Positions 24,068 to 32,926 of a stretch of DNA of 64,000 nt are shown piece by piece. A program made the translations under genes and the position numbers. This stretch comes from Cytophagales bacterium (GTDB lineage: Bacteria; Bacteroidota; Bacteroidia; Cytophagales; Cyclobacteriaceae): the NCBI GenBank assembly GCA_020402945.1, contig JADBYQ010000057.1, positions 27,557 to 91,556 on the forward strand, in the 5' to 3' direction. The notes below the pieces were generated by a model, which worked only from the letters and a program-made list of their open reading frames with translations, was not told where the DNA came from and did not search any database. Positions within the stretch are counted from its first letter, which is position 1; each line of letters begins with the position of its first letter.

Positions 24068-25705
24068 TCATAGATCACCGATCAGTTTTAAAAGATCTTC
24101 TTCTAGCAGCGGATCGCTGGGTCGTTTCGCACATGTCATGTCCCCCTCACGTGAAACCAACACAAAGCCGGGGGCTTCGGGTAAACTCAAAGAAGCAGCC
24201 ACTTTCGAGCGACTTCCTATCCGGTAATTAATAATTCCATCTGTATACAAACTAAATTTTTCTACGACTTCTTTCCATCTTTTTTCATCGTCTTCAAGGG
24301 ATAAAAAAACAAACGTCACTTTATTTCTATATTTTTTTTGCAGACGCTTGGCCAACTCCACATCAACCAGGTACGATTGCAAATTGCCAGACCAGACAAG
24401 AAGGTATAAAATGCGATTTCCCTTGCTGTCGGCCAATAGCCAGTTAAACTTCTCCTCGCCATTTACACCATCCTTGCGCGTGTTCATTTCAAATTGATGG
24501 TACCTCAGAAACTGTTTATCAAGTGAGACTCCTCCACCCAAATCGCGAATGATATCGTCTTCCAGCGGTGTGGTTTTCAAGATCGAATTGCTTTTCCAAA
24601 AAGTAGAATCATAGGGGATACTCAACAAGTCCTCGCGGTTGGGTGGTTGGCCAACGATTTTCATCGATGGATTTGTTTGAATTTCCATTGACATTAATTC
24701 CAGGTGAACGGAATGAACGCGCTTATCTGCATTTTCACTTTCACCCTGCCGTATGAAATGATAAGGATAGTAGCGATCATTTACTTTTCGATAAAAGGTA
24801 GAAGTGAGTAGAGAGTTTGTTCCATATGATTTATTCTCTTCCGTTCTTACAAACGCGTAGCTTCCTGTGGTAATAAATACTGTACCCTTGATGTCAACTA
24901 AGTTGAGGTACTTTCCGGTGGTAGTCAAGACCGAATCTTTTTTGTTTTGGTAGGTAATCTCATATACTTCTAACCCATCGTAATAGGTAATTCCTTTGCA
25001 GACGAAATCATACTTATCAAAGTCGGTTCTTAGATTGCTCACATCTGTATAAAATGACATGTGCTCACTCCTTTTGTCCGTTTGATAGGCCACCATATCA
25101 GCTTGCAAAATGTTTCCCACAGAAATAGGATCATGACCCTGAGCCATTTCAGTTTTATCCAAACTTCTTCGCAATTGCGTCACCCGAATTTCCTCTTTTT
25201 CTCCTGCTGCGTGTTGAAACGTTCGATAACCGGAGGTCTTCCACACATCGATAGCCGCCTCAATCAATCGTCCATAAGCAGCACCATCCTTGCAATAGTG
25301 TCGATAGAAAAATTGTTGGAGAAAGGGACGATCGTTGTAGTTCAGATCAATGTTGGCGAAGGCTTTGCGCAAAACTTTTTTAGCATTGATGGCCTTATCT
25401 AAAATGACAATTTCACTCAACTGCGTAACGATGGGCGCGAGATCAACGATTGTCAATGCCTGTGCGGGCGATAGCGTAAGGGATTCATAACCCACACACG
25501 TTATCTTCAACGAATCGGTCTCATTTACCGAAATAGAAAACTGTCCATTCAGGTTAGAGCTCGTTCCTTTGGACGTTCCGATGATTCCGATGGATGCGAA
25601 CGGAACAGGCTTTTTTGTTTCCTTGTCAACAATAGTTCCCTCTACCAGTCTTTGAGAGAATGCAGACGAACTTATGATTAAAAAAAAGACAAGGCAGCGA
25701 AACAT
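24068..25705 (-). CDS. Exported CarboxypepD_reg-like protein with thioredoxin-like C-terminus
   Basis: A 545-residue protein with a signal peptide (about 1-18) and an N-terminal CarboxypepD_reg_2 (CarboxypepD_reg-like) beta-sandwich: LVEGTIVDKETKKPVPFASIGIIGTSKGTSSNLNGQFSI, then ITCVGYESL. The middle is of DUF-type Bacteroidota character with many aromatic residues. The C-terminal 100 residues (LYLLVWSGNLQSYLVDVELAKRLQKKYRNKVTFVFLSLEDDEKRW) look like a thioredoxin-like domain, but a CxxC redox pair is missing, so a redox function is doubtful. It probably sits in the outer membrane or periplasm. Confidence 0.7.
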   Translation of the reverse strand: MFRCLVFFLIISSSAFSQRLVEGTIVDKETKKPVPFASIGIIGTSKGTSSNLNGQFSISVNETDSLKITCVGYESLTLSPAQALTIVDLAPIVTQLSEIVILDKAINAKKVLRKAFANIDLNYNDRPFLQQFFYRHYCKDGAAYGRLIEAAIDVWKTSGYRTFQHAAGEKEEIRVTQLRRSLDKTEMAQGHDPISVGNILQADMVAYQTDKRSEHMSFYTDVSNLRTDFDKYDFVCKGITYYDGLEVYEITYQNKKDSVLTTTGKYLNLVDIKGTVFITTGSYAFVRTEENKSYGTNSLLTSTFYRKVNDRYYPYHFIRQGESENADKRVHSVHLELMSMEIQTNPSMKIVGQPPNREDLLSIPYDSTFWKSNSILKTTPLEDDIIRDLGGGVSLDKQFLRYHQFEMNTRKDGVNGEEKFNWLLADSKGNRILYLLVWSGNLQSYLVDVELAKRLQKKYRNKVTFVFLSLEDDEKRWKEVVEKFSLYTDGIINYRIGSRSKVAASLSLPEAPGFVLVSREGDMTCAKRPSDPLLEEDLLKLIGDL

Positions 25706-25791
25706 CTAAATTTCTTTATAGCACCAAGATCGAAGATAATTGATTTTCGAATGATGCTAAAGCAGAACGTTATCAACGGAAATTTCCGATA

Positions 25792-26673
25792 CTACTCGGC
25801 TCTACGCCAGAGGGGGCGTGTCAGGCAGGTCGGACCACCTCCGCCCTTGAAACTTATTTCCTGCCCTTCATATTCTAATACGGTGCATCCCGCCTGCAAG
25901 AGTCTTGCTTTGGTTGTTTCATTTCCTTTTACCATGATGCACTGGCGAGGGCCGATAGCCAGCACATTGCAACCCATACTTTCAAATTCAGGATCGGGAA
26001 CTTCGACCAATTGATAGCCGCGTTTTAACAACTCCTCACGAAACACAATTGGCATTAATGGTGAGTAAACCACTGCCAAGTCTTTTGCCACAGGACTGAA
26101 AATGGACATTAAATGAAATACATCTGAAGGACCTTTATAATGAGGAAGTTGCACCTCCAACACATCAACACCGCTCGGAGCCAACAGTGCGCGCATCTGC
26201 CTTATGCCTTCTGCATTGGTCCGATACGTTCTGCCAATGGCCAATGTATGTTGATCAAGCCAAGCCACGTCTCCACCTTCTACTGAACCGGGCGCTTCAA
26301 TTCTTCCCAAAACCGGGACACCCAGTTCGCGATACATTTTCTCAGCAGCGCCAGGTTCGTTCATTCGTCCGGCCTTGCCCATGGTGCATAGAATCATTCC
26401 GTTGTCGGTGGCAATGCTTGCATCGCGACAGTAAATAGAGTCCATTGTAACCGAGGCGTTTTTTTCAAACTTTTTAACTTCGCTACGATTCGTTTGCAAG
26501 AGTTTTTCAAAAAGTAAGTATTCGCTTTGAGCGATCTTGAAATCAGGTTCGCCTAAAAAGTTTAATTCTTTCCACTCCTTTGAAATGGTCGATTGATCAA
26601 CAAACGCATCGACCACATTTTTAATAAAGACACTTTGTAACGTTCCGTATTCGGATTGGCAGGTGAGGTTCAT
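25792..26673 (-). CDS. Dimethylarginine dimethylaminohydrolase-like / arginine-deiminase-fold protein
   Basis: A 293-residue guanidine-group-modifying enzyme. Family segments are visible: EAPGSVEGGDVAWLDQHTLAIG (substrate and acid loop), GRTYRTNAEGIRQM, the catalytic His in DVFHLMS and the catalytic Cys in GGPTCLTRPL close to the C-terminus. It most likely hydrolyses a methylated arginine or other guanidino compound to citrulline or urea-type products; arginine deiminase proper is less likely at this length. It has no gene partner nearby. Confidence 0.85.
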   Translation of the reverse strand: MNLTCQSEYGTLQSVFIKNVVDAFVDQSTISKEWKELNFLGEPDFKIAQSEYLLFEKLLQTNRSEVKKFEKNASVTMDSIYCRDASIATDNGMILCTMGKAGRMNEPGAAEKMYRELGVPVLGRIEAPGSVEGGDVAWLDQHTLAIGRTYRTNAEGIRQMRALLAPSGVDVLEVQLPHYKGPSDVFHLMSIFSPVAKDLAVVYSPLMPIVFREELLKRGYQLVEVPDPEFESMGCNVLAIGPRQCIMVKGNETTKARLLQAGCTVLEYEGQEISFKGGGGPTCLTRPLWRRAE

Positions 26674-26708
26674 GGGTACAGATATAATCTAATACGATAA
26701 TCAGCGTG

Positions 26709-27317
26709 CTATAAAGAAGTAAAGTCAAAAATTAAATGCTTCAGTGTTCCAATTCCATTATGATTGGATTCATAAAAGACTCCCAGAGATTTGCTCATTT
26801 TATAATTTAAAACTTCTGCACTTCTTTTTCTGTATTTTAGTATCGAGTTAATTTCCAAAATGGTTTCGTCAGTCTTTCCTTGAAGAAGGTATCCTATCAA
26901 ACTACCGTTTTCGTATTTTTTAGAAGCGAAGTTGTCAATCCCAGTGATAATGTATCTGCGCTTTAACGCTGAATCGTTTTGTTTCAGATTTTTAGCTTCA
27001 AAGAAATACTCATATTCATAAGTTGAAATAAACGAGGTCAGTCGAAAATCTATTCTCGGGAATCTGTCTGAAAATCCTTTAACTTTAGGAATGTCTTTTG
27101 GAATATCCGCTTCTACACTGGTTGAAACTTTCCACTTTAGTCGTAAAGGATTTTCTTTTACATGGCGGTGCAATTCGGAAGAAATATCGTTTTCATTCCA
27201 GTCTAATTGAATTACTTGTTCTTTCAATGAAATTTGATATGCTTCAATGATTAACCGCCAACATTTTTGCTCAAAAGCATTCCTGAGTTTTTCGTAAACA
27301 ACCGTATTCAAAGCCAT
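26709..27317 (-). CDS. Putative restriction endonuclease partner with PD-(D/E)xK-like motif
   Basis: About 202 residues from the ATG at 27317 (MALNTVVYEKLRNAFEQKC), two bases after the methylase stop; an open frame further upstream overlaps the methylase. No named family is recognised. The segment RFPRIDFRL followed after about 15 residues by EYFFEAKNLKQ has the spacing of a PD-(D/E)xK nuclease core (Asp, then Glu-Ala-Lys). Given that the neighbour is a DNA methyltransferase, it is best explained as the cleavage subunit or a relaxed nuclease in trans. The gene is A+T-rich like the methylase and unlike the flanks. Confidence 0.6.
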   Translation of the reverse strand: MALNTVVYEKLRNAFEQKCWRLIIEAYQISLKEQVIQLDWNENDISSELHRHVKENPLRLKWKVSTSVEADIPKDIPKVKGFSDRFPRIDFRLTSFISTYEYEYFFEAKNLKQNDSALKRRYIITGIDNFASKKYENGSLIGYLLQGKTDETILEINSILKYRKRSAEVLNYKMSKSLGVFYESNHNGIGTLKHLIFDFTSL

Positions 27318-27319
27318 TA

Positions 27320-30300
27320 TTACTTCCCGTTTAATATTTCGAGAATTAGCTCTGTAGCATCTTCTAACGCCATTGACTGCGACCAAAATCTGCGTTGGTT
27401 AGGACGAATGATATAAATATCATCTCCTGTTTTGTAATTTAGTTTTTTTCTAAAATATATATTACTTGATTTTTCTTCCCATAAATGCTGGTCTATTTTT
27501 TCTAGTTCACCATCAACAAACTCTTGAGATGTGACTACTTCTTTTTGCTTTTTAGAAAAAGAAAGTTTAATGGTCATTAAAGGTGTAAACCTGCTGATAT
27601 TATAGATTGTGGCATTTGCAAACAAATCTTGACTATCAAGAAATTCATTGAGTTTAGCACTGATTGTTTTTCCGTATTCTGTTGTTTGTTCTTGTAGAAC
27701 AGGATATAGAGCAATTGATTTTTCTTGCTTGTGAAATAAATCCACATTGTAATTTATACTATCATTTATTAGATTAATTTCATTAATATCTAAATGTAAA
27801 CTCTCATAAATTACGCTGTCAATATTTTTAGATATAAAAATTTCAAGCTCTTTGTTTTCAATAGAATTAGTCAAAAAGCTTTTTGCTTTTAGCTTCGATA
27901 AAACTTGCGTTGTTGCTTTTTTTATTTTTAAACTTTGCCCATCATTCAAATTAATAGGAATTGACAAGTATTCATTCTTCATTATTTGCTCTCTTTCAAT
28001 TCCGTATGACGAAATGGTCATAAAAAGAAAATAAGTGCTTAGATTTGAATTAAAATAACTTAATAGCAAATGCAACTCTTCAATATTTTCTTTGCTGGTG
28101 TAAAAACCATAAACCCCATCTCTAAATGAACACTGATTTTCAATAAAAGAAGCACAAATACTATTTTGTTCTAAACCTTTTTTTACTATTATATGTGGTT
28201 TAGTAAAAGCTTCAATATCTCCTAATCTTCTAAAAGCTGTTAGTTTTTCTAATCCATTAATATCACCAATTTTATAGTAATCTTTATAGAACTTGGTTGC
28301 TTTGGGAGTTTTGATAGACTTTTTTACATCCCTCAATAACTTATCCGATGTGTAATATCTTGTTATAACATCAGCATCTAAGTATTTTAGCTTAGTTAAG
28401 GTTTCACTAAATTTGGCTTTATCTTTCTTTTGGGTGAGCAGTTGAAAGCCAACCCCTGATTCTATATTATTTTTTTTTGCAAATTTATTTATAGAATTAA
28501 GTTTAGAATTGTCCAACCGTTGTATCAACTCCCAATCATTCATTCCGCCCCACATTGCAACTTTCCAAATTTTTGTATCGGGTTTTTGACATTCTTCTCT
28601 TGGCAGATATTTTAAATCGGTGAAGTCAATACTCAATCCATCAATCACATTGGTTTTGATGAATGTTTTTGGAGCGTAATATGCAATCTTATTGAAAGGC
28701 TTTTTAGGTTGCTTATTTTGATAGAAAACAATACTTATTGGGCCGGTTGCATCGCCAAATAACTGGCCACCAAAATTCTTTTTTGCATTACGAAGAATTG
28801 AAAAGTTAAAAACCTTTTCTACATAACAATCATTAAATAACCATTTTCTGAAGCTCTGATAAGTGCCCCCTGTGTTGGTTAAAACTTTGGTATTGAATAT
28901 CAGAGCTATTTCGCCCTTAGGGGCAAACTTTGTTGCTTTGTGAAGAAAAGGTAGTACCATTTCCTTGGCAAAACCATAGTTATCGCAATAACTACGGACA
29001 GATTTCTGTAAATCAGTTGTTCCAAATGGTGGATTTCCGATTACCAAATTGAAATCAATACTTTCAATTTCTATATTTTGCTGAATAGTATCTCTGCAAA
29101 ATAGATTTTTGCCTTGTTTCTTTAATGATTTGTCCTTAGGATTATTGATAAGATTCGGCAAACGATGTTTTTTCTTTTGCCATAACGTTTTTGGATCTAG
29201 CTGATCAACCAACGCCAAATACAAACTAAATGCAGCTACTTTTATCGCTTGTTGATGTAGTTCAATTCCAAAGATGTTATCAGTTAAGAGTTTTTTTAGC
29301 TTGTCAAAGTCACTTAGCTTTTCTTTATGTTGGTTTTCATAGCGTTTTACCAATCGCTTAAAACTTTCTACTAAAAAAATACCCGAACCGCAACTTGGGT
29401 CTAAAACTTTAACATTATAGTTTTTTTCTGTTTTGTTGATGGGTAGTTTTTCGTTCAGGATAAACTCCACTAATGCAGGAGGTGTATAATATGTTCCTGT
29501 TCGCTTCTTTTGGCTTGGGTCAGTTTTGAACAAGAAGTTTTCGTAGATTTCACTTAGCAATTCAATTTGTATGATGCTGAAATCAAACAATCTCCAGTTT
29601 TCAAATAATTGTACTTGTGCTGTACTATCATTGCCACTGATGAAACATTTTTTTATAAGTTGTAGCTGATCAAAAGTTATTTTTTCACCTTTCTCAATAG
29701 TAAAAATGTTGCCATTAAAATACTCCTCCAGTCGTTCATACAATTGATAAGTAGCTTTTGTATCATTTAGAAGGTCAAAATATGATTTTGCACCTTTTTT
29801 TATCTGAGAGTATAATCTATCATCTGTAGCGCCTCTGTCCTCAAGATACAGTAAGAAAAGAGAACGTAGAATGATTTTATGAATAAAGTCAATTTCAAGC
29901 CCCTGCTTTTCGAGTTGCTGTGCGGTATTTACTAAACTTTCTACTAAATATTTATCGACTCTATTTTGCAGATTTATTTTATCTCTGATAAACTGAGCAT
30001 CTTCTAAGGTCCAAACAATCCCCGAATCAATCGCAGTTCTTGAAAACAACTTGGTAAGTTCATTAAGTTGCTCTTTGTCTGATAAGATATAAGCCTTAAT
30101 TTCAATGCTTTTCAATTCATTTTCAAAATCAAAACCTCCCTTCGTTACAATCAAAGGTTTTTCGGAACAGTTATAGATACGAATTTCTCTATCGGAATAA
30201 ACATAGAAGAATAACACTTTTTTGTAGTTCCATATCTTTTTGTGGGTTTCGGCAACTGCTTGCAGTGTTATTATGTCAAAATCTTTTACTCTTTTCAAAA

Positions 30301-30475
30301 ACACTGCTGGAAAGCTATTCCCATTCTCATCAGTATTGAAGTAAACAGAATCTAATCCAAATTCATTGACTTGGTCTAAAACAATAGATTCGCTTTCCGA
30401 GTGATTTTTACCCTTAGAACTTATAGATATGGCTCTGTCGAGACCAGTAAATTCTAACAGATCAGTTTCTGACAT
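27320..30475 (-). CDS. Type II restriction-modification DNA adenine methyltransferase (Eco57I-like)
   Basis: A 1051-residue N6-adenine methyltransferase. The TGTYYTPPALVEFIL segment leads into motif I, VLDPSCGSGIFLVESF (about residues 358-373); motif IV is NPPFG (IGNPPFGTTDLQ). The long C-terminal part should be the target-recognition domain. The N-terminal 330 residues are typical of Eco57I/type IIG-like proteins, but I cannot see an obvious PD-(D/E)xK nuclease there, in keeping with a separate nuclease in the next ORF. Composition is clearly more A+T-rich than the neighbours, a sign of horizontal transfer. Start at ATG 30475. Confidence 0.88.
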   Translation of the reverse strand: MSETDLLEFTGLDRAISISSKGKNHSESESIVLDQVNEFGLDSVYFNTDENGNSFPAVFLKRVKDFDIITLQAVAETHKKIWNYKKVLFFYVYSDREIRIYNCSEKPLIVTKGGFDFENELKSIEIKAYILSDKEQLNELTKLFSRTAIDSGIVWTLEDAQFIRDKINLQNRVDKYLVESLVNTAQQLEKQGLEIDFIHKIILRSLFLLYLEDRGATDDRLYSQIKKGAKSYFDLLNDTKATYQLYERLEEYFNGNIFTIEKGEKITFDQLQLIKKCFISGNDSTAQVQLFENWRLFDFSIIQIELLSEIYENFLFKTDPSQKKRTGTYYTPPALVEFILNEKLPINKTEKNYNVKVLDPSCGSGIFLVESFKRLVKRYENQHKEKLSDFDKLKKLLTDNIFGIELHQQAIKVAAFSLYLALVDQLDPKTLWQKKKHRLPNLINNPKDKSLKKQGKNLFCRDTIQQNIEIESIDFNLVIGNPPFGTTDLQKSVRSYCDNYGFAKEMVLPFLHKATKFAPKGEIALIFNTKVLTNTGGTYQSFRKWLFNDCYVEKVFNFSILRNAKKNFGGQLFGDATGPISIVFYQNKQPKKPFNKIAYYAPKTFIKTNVIDGLSIDFTDLKYLPREECQKPDTKIWKVAMWGGMNDWELIQRLDNSKLNSINKFAKKNNIESGVGFQLLTQKKDKAKFSETLTKLKYLDADVITRYYTSDKLLRDVKKSIKTPKATKFYKDYYKIGDINGLEKLTAFRRLGDIEAFTKPHIIVKKGLEQNSICASFIENQCSFRDGVYGFYTSKENIEELHLLLSYFNSNLSTYFLFMTISSYGIEREQIMKNEYLSIPINLNDGQSLKIKKATTQVLSKLKAKSFLTNSIENKELEIFISKNIDSVIYESLHLDINEINLINDSINYNVDLFHKQEKSIALYPVLQEQTTEYGKTISAKLNEFLDSQDLFANATIYNISRFTPLMTIKLSFSKKQKEVVTSQEFVDGELEKIDQHLWEEKSSNIYFRKKLNYKTGDDIYIIRPNQRRFWSQSMALEDATELILEILNGK

Positions 30476-30504
30476 TTATGCAATTATACAATTTACGTTA
30501 ATTA

Positions 30505-30512
30505 CAAATTTA
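30505..30512 (-). promoter_or_regulatory. -7-like box for the restriction-modification gene
   Basis: On the minus strand TAAATTTG matches the Bacteroidota -7 consensus TAnnTTTG exactly. It lies 30 bases upstream of the methylase start codon, leaving a short leader. A TTTG at the usual -33 distance is not clear. Confidence 0.35.
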
Positions 30513-30610
30513 GTTGCTTATCTATTATAATCGAAACAAACTTTTATTGTAATCTCAACAAAAAATCGCTTTTCGTCAATAGCAGTTTGCTGAAATGTTT
30601 TTTGATCATT

Positions 30611-30781
30611 CTAACAGATTAACTGCTCCGTTTCTTGATCTTTTGTGAGCTCGATTGTTGAAGAGACTGAACTTGCTTCTTTGCTTTTTCTAAGGAAATC
30701 GGCTGCTGATTTGATAATATTTCCTTCTGGATTTTCGCTAACTCCTGAAATGATACGTTGTAGCTCATATTTCAAATTCAT
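30611..30781 (-). CDS. Small ORF, possibly a truncated N-terminus
   Basis: A 56-residue frame from ATG 30781 to TAG 30611-30613. It reads MNLKYELQRIISGVSENPEG then NIIKSAADFLRKSKEA and ends QLIC. The pattern of an ISGVS-x-NPxGNII-x-SAADFLRKS block reminds me of the start of larger mobile-element-associated proteins in Bacteroidota, which suggests a truncated remnant; this is memory of a pattern, not a match I can verify. It is co-directional with the methylase and could also be a genuine short protein. Confidence 0.4.
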   Translation of the reverse strand: MNLKYELQRIISGVSENPEGNIIKSAADFLRKSKEASSVSSTIELTKDQETEQLIC

Positions 30782-30824
30782 TTATACAAAGATAAAAAAA
30801 ACCGATTGGCTGAGAAGAAGTCTA

Positions 30825-32123
30825 CTAACTACTCCTCATTTTACTCCACCCGTACAAAGGCACACCTGCCATAAGAAGCAAAAATCCCCAATAGACCGTT
30901 TCTTGTCCCGAGCCACCCACTGCCCACATGGAGTATCCGAAAGCGAGTAGTGCGATCGTGAGTTTAGTAGCGCTGTTCCATTTTAGTTGTTTGGTTCTTA
31001 CGGCCAAGATGGCAAACGATACAGCTGAAAACAAATAGGGCACTAACACCGTCATCGTGGAAAGTAAAATGATAAACTGATAGGTATCCGCCAGACTCCT
31101 CGAAAAATTCATCAAGAGTAGAAAGGAAACAAATACACTTCCTGCAATGATACTGATATACGGAGATCCGAATTTGTTTTCAGTCTTTAACACAGGAGGA
31201 AACAATTTATCGACAGCCGCAGCAGCAGGTATCTGGCCCTGCATGAGGATCCAACCATTCAGCGCACCAAATGTCGACATGACGGCACCACCCGCCACAA
31301 GATAACGAGCCCACTCGCCCCACATCGAGGCTGCCGCATCAGCAAAGGGAGCCTTAGATGTTTGAAGTGTTGTTGGCGATAGCACCCCCATAATTACTAC
31401 CGTTCCCAAAATGTAGAGAAGTGTAACAGCCAGTGTGCCGTACAACGTGGCGCGTGGAACTGTTTTCTCCGGGTTCTCAACTTGCCCTGAAGGAATAGTA
31501 GCACATTCTAATCCCAAAAAAGCAAAAAGGGTAAGTGTCGCGGTCGTGGTGATGGCATTGATGTCGGATGTGCCGCTGCTATTGAAGGGGAAATAGTTTT
31601 CGGTGTTGATGTAAACCAAACCACCGATTGTGACTAGCAAGAGCGGTGCAATTTTTAGTATCGTAGTGATGACTTGCACAGCTCCGGCATCTCTGATTCC
31701 ACGAGTGTTTATCCAGGTAAGAAACCAAATGGCGGAAAGACCTACGCCAACAGCAAACATTGAGTTTATACCCAGTGCGGGAAAAAAAACGGTGAGGTAA
31801 CTTAGAAAGGCAACAGCAATAGCTGCATTTGTACTCCAGATAGAAAGCCAATAACCCCACGCGACCAGAAAGGCCGCAAAATCACCGAGGCCTTCACGTG
31901 TATAGGCATAGGGGCCACCATTGGCCACGGGCATTAATTGACTAAGCCAGCTAAATACAAGAGCCAAACAAATGGCACCTAAGCCCGATACCACCCAACC
32001 AATCAAACTGATACTGCCATAAGATGAGAGAGTAGCCGGCAACATAAACATGGCTGAGGCAATCATGTTGCCCATCACCAATGAGGTGCTTGTCCAGATG
32101 CCGATTTTTTTCGGTGATGCCAT
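30825..32123 (-). CDS. APC-superfamily amino acid permease
   Basis: A 432-residue integral membrane protein with about 12 hydrophobic segments. The first helix carries the APC signature GIWTSTSLVMGNMIASAMFMLPATLSSYG, with the unwound helix typical of the LeuT-like fold, then GGPYAYTREGLGDFAAFLVAWGYW. It resembles basic amino-acid/polyamine antiporters such as ArcD or YjeH-type exporters. The substrate is not determinable. It stands alone; no arginine deiminase operon partner is adjacent, although a DDAH-like gene lies 4 kb away beyond the restriction island. Confidence 0.92.
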   Translation of the reverse strand: MASPKKIGIWTSTSLVMGNMIASAMFMLPATLSSYGSISLIGWVVSGLGAICLALVFSWLSQLMPVANGGPYAYTREGLGDFAAFLVAWGYWLSIWSTNAAIAVAFLSYLTVFFPALGINSMFAVGVGLSAIWFLTWINTRGIRDAGAVQVITTILKIAPLLLVTIGGLVYINTENYFPFNSSGTSDINAITTTATLTLFAFLGLECATIPSGQVENPEKTVPRATLYGTLAVTLLYILGTVVIMGVLSPTTLQTSKAPFADAAASMWGEWARYLVAGGAVMSTFGALNGWILMQGQIPAAAAVDKLFPPVLKTENKFGSPYISIIAGSVFVSFLLLMNFSRSLADTYQFIILLSTMTVLVPYLFSAVSFAILAVRTKQLKWNSATKLTIALLAFGYSMWAVGGSGQETVYWGFLLLMAGVPLYGWSKMRSS

Positions 32124-32220
32124 TGTTCAAGCAACTAAATCGGCACTGCAAATCCAAATTTCCGTTACTTGCTCACCGCTAAACCTGACGGATATCATTC
32201 TTTGGTGAAAAAACAGATTG

Positions 32221-32228
32221 TACCATTG
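32221..32228 (+). promoter_or_regulatory. -7-like box upstream of a small protein gene
   Basis: TACCATTG differs from TAnnTTTG at one position and lies 20 bases before the ATG at 32248. A TTTG is found at 32201-32204, 16 bases upstream, close to the usual spacing of Bacteroidota promoters. Confidence 0.35.
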
Positions 32229-32247
32229 CTTGATAAATACCACCGTT

Positions 32248-32445
32248 ATGAAGAGAATGCTAATTTCCCTCAAGAAAAAGGTAGATCCATCACACCGACT
32301 GATCGCGACTCAGTATGTGACTGACGAAGAGCTGGCAGAAATCCGCAAAAAGTATGGCAATCAATTTGACCCAGAGGATCCCATCATTCAATACTTTAAT
32401 GACCAATTGATGATGGTGTCCTTCGTAGTTTGGGTACAGGATTAG
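32248..32445 (+). CDS. Small hypothetical cytosolic protein
   Basis: About 65 residues from the ATG at 32248 (MKRMLISLKKKVDPSHR). It has a basic N-terminus and an acidic middle (DEELAEIRKKYGNQFDPEDPI), with no signal peptide or membrane helix. No family is recognised. It has a plausible promoter of its own and is followed by an unrelated membrane-protein gene. Coding status is moderately supported by amino-acid composition. Confidence 0.5.
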   Translation: MKRMLISLKKKVDPSHRLIATQYVTDEELAEIRKKYGNQFDPEDPIIQYFNDQLMMVSFVVWVQD

Positions 32446-32598
32446 CTGTTCGTTTTTGCATAAACAGCTGTTCAGAATTAGACAGTTTGTAACAGATTAA
32501 TATTTGCTCGCGGGAGAAAGTGGCCAAAATAGAACAAATTCAATGTTTGGATAAAAGCTGAACGATTATTGCAGCATAGCCAGCAAAACAAAAATCTT

Positions 32599-32910
32599 AT
32601 GGCGCGATCTTCTTCTGGAACCTCCACACTACTGGTTGTCGTACTTCTGGTTATCACTTTCCCGATCTGGATTGCAGTGCTTGCCGCACTTTTTGGCGTG
32701 ATTGTCGGGCTGTTTGGAGCAGCAATTGGTGTTATCGCTGCCATATTAGGAGCTTGTATCGCGATGATTGTCCTTCCATTCAAACTCTTTTTTGGGTGGG
32801 GAGATTTTCATTTCCCCTTCTTTCAGACGGGTAATGGCTTTGTCATTTTATTGTTGTTGATCGTTGCCTTCGTACTAGTGCAGAAGGGAAGAAAGACCGG
32901 AAAGGCGTAA
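32599..32910 (+). CDS. Small membrane protein
   Basis: About 103 residues from the ATG at 32599 (MARSSSGTSTLLVVVLL). Two or three hydrophobic segments cover roughly residues 8-75, with a Gly/Ala/Ile-rich central stretch (LFGVIVGLFGAAIGVIAAILG), and a final one at about 75-97, ending in a basic tail (KGRKTGKA). It resembles small inner-membrane proteins of the PspC/DUF type found in Bacteroidota but no family is certain. Function unknown. Confidence 0.7.
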   Translation: MARSSSGTSTLLVVVLLVITFPIWIAVLAALFGVIVGLFGAAIGVIAAILGACIAMIVLPFKLFFGWGDFHFPFFQTGNGFVILLLLIVAFVLVQKGRKTGKA

Positions 32911-32926
32911 GCTGTTCGGTCTGTTT

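Larger units (their letters stand above)
30476..30824. other. A+T-rich gap upstream of the methylase, with one small ORF
   Basis: A 349-bp gap between the methylase start and the amino-acid permease stop. It holds the promoter-like box at 30505-30512 and a small leftward ORF at 30611-30781. Nothing else was recognised; it is as A+T-rich as the methylase and probably belongs to the same acquired segment. Confidence 0.6.

Noticed and set aside
24147..24157. TCACGTGAAAC, a possible third parS site
   Set aside because: Only the right half matches parS; the left half has three mismatches and the site is inside a coding region, so it is likely chance.
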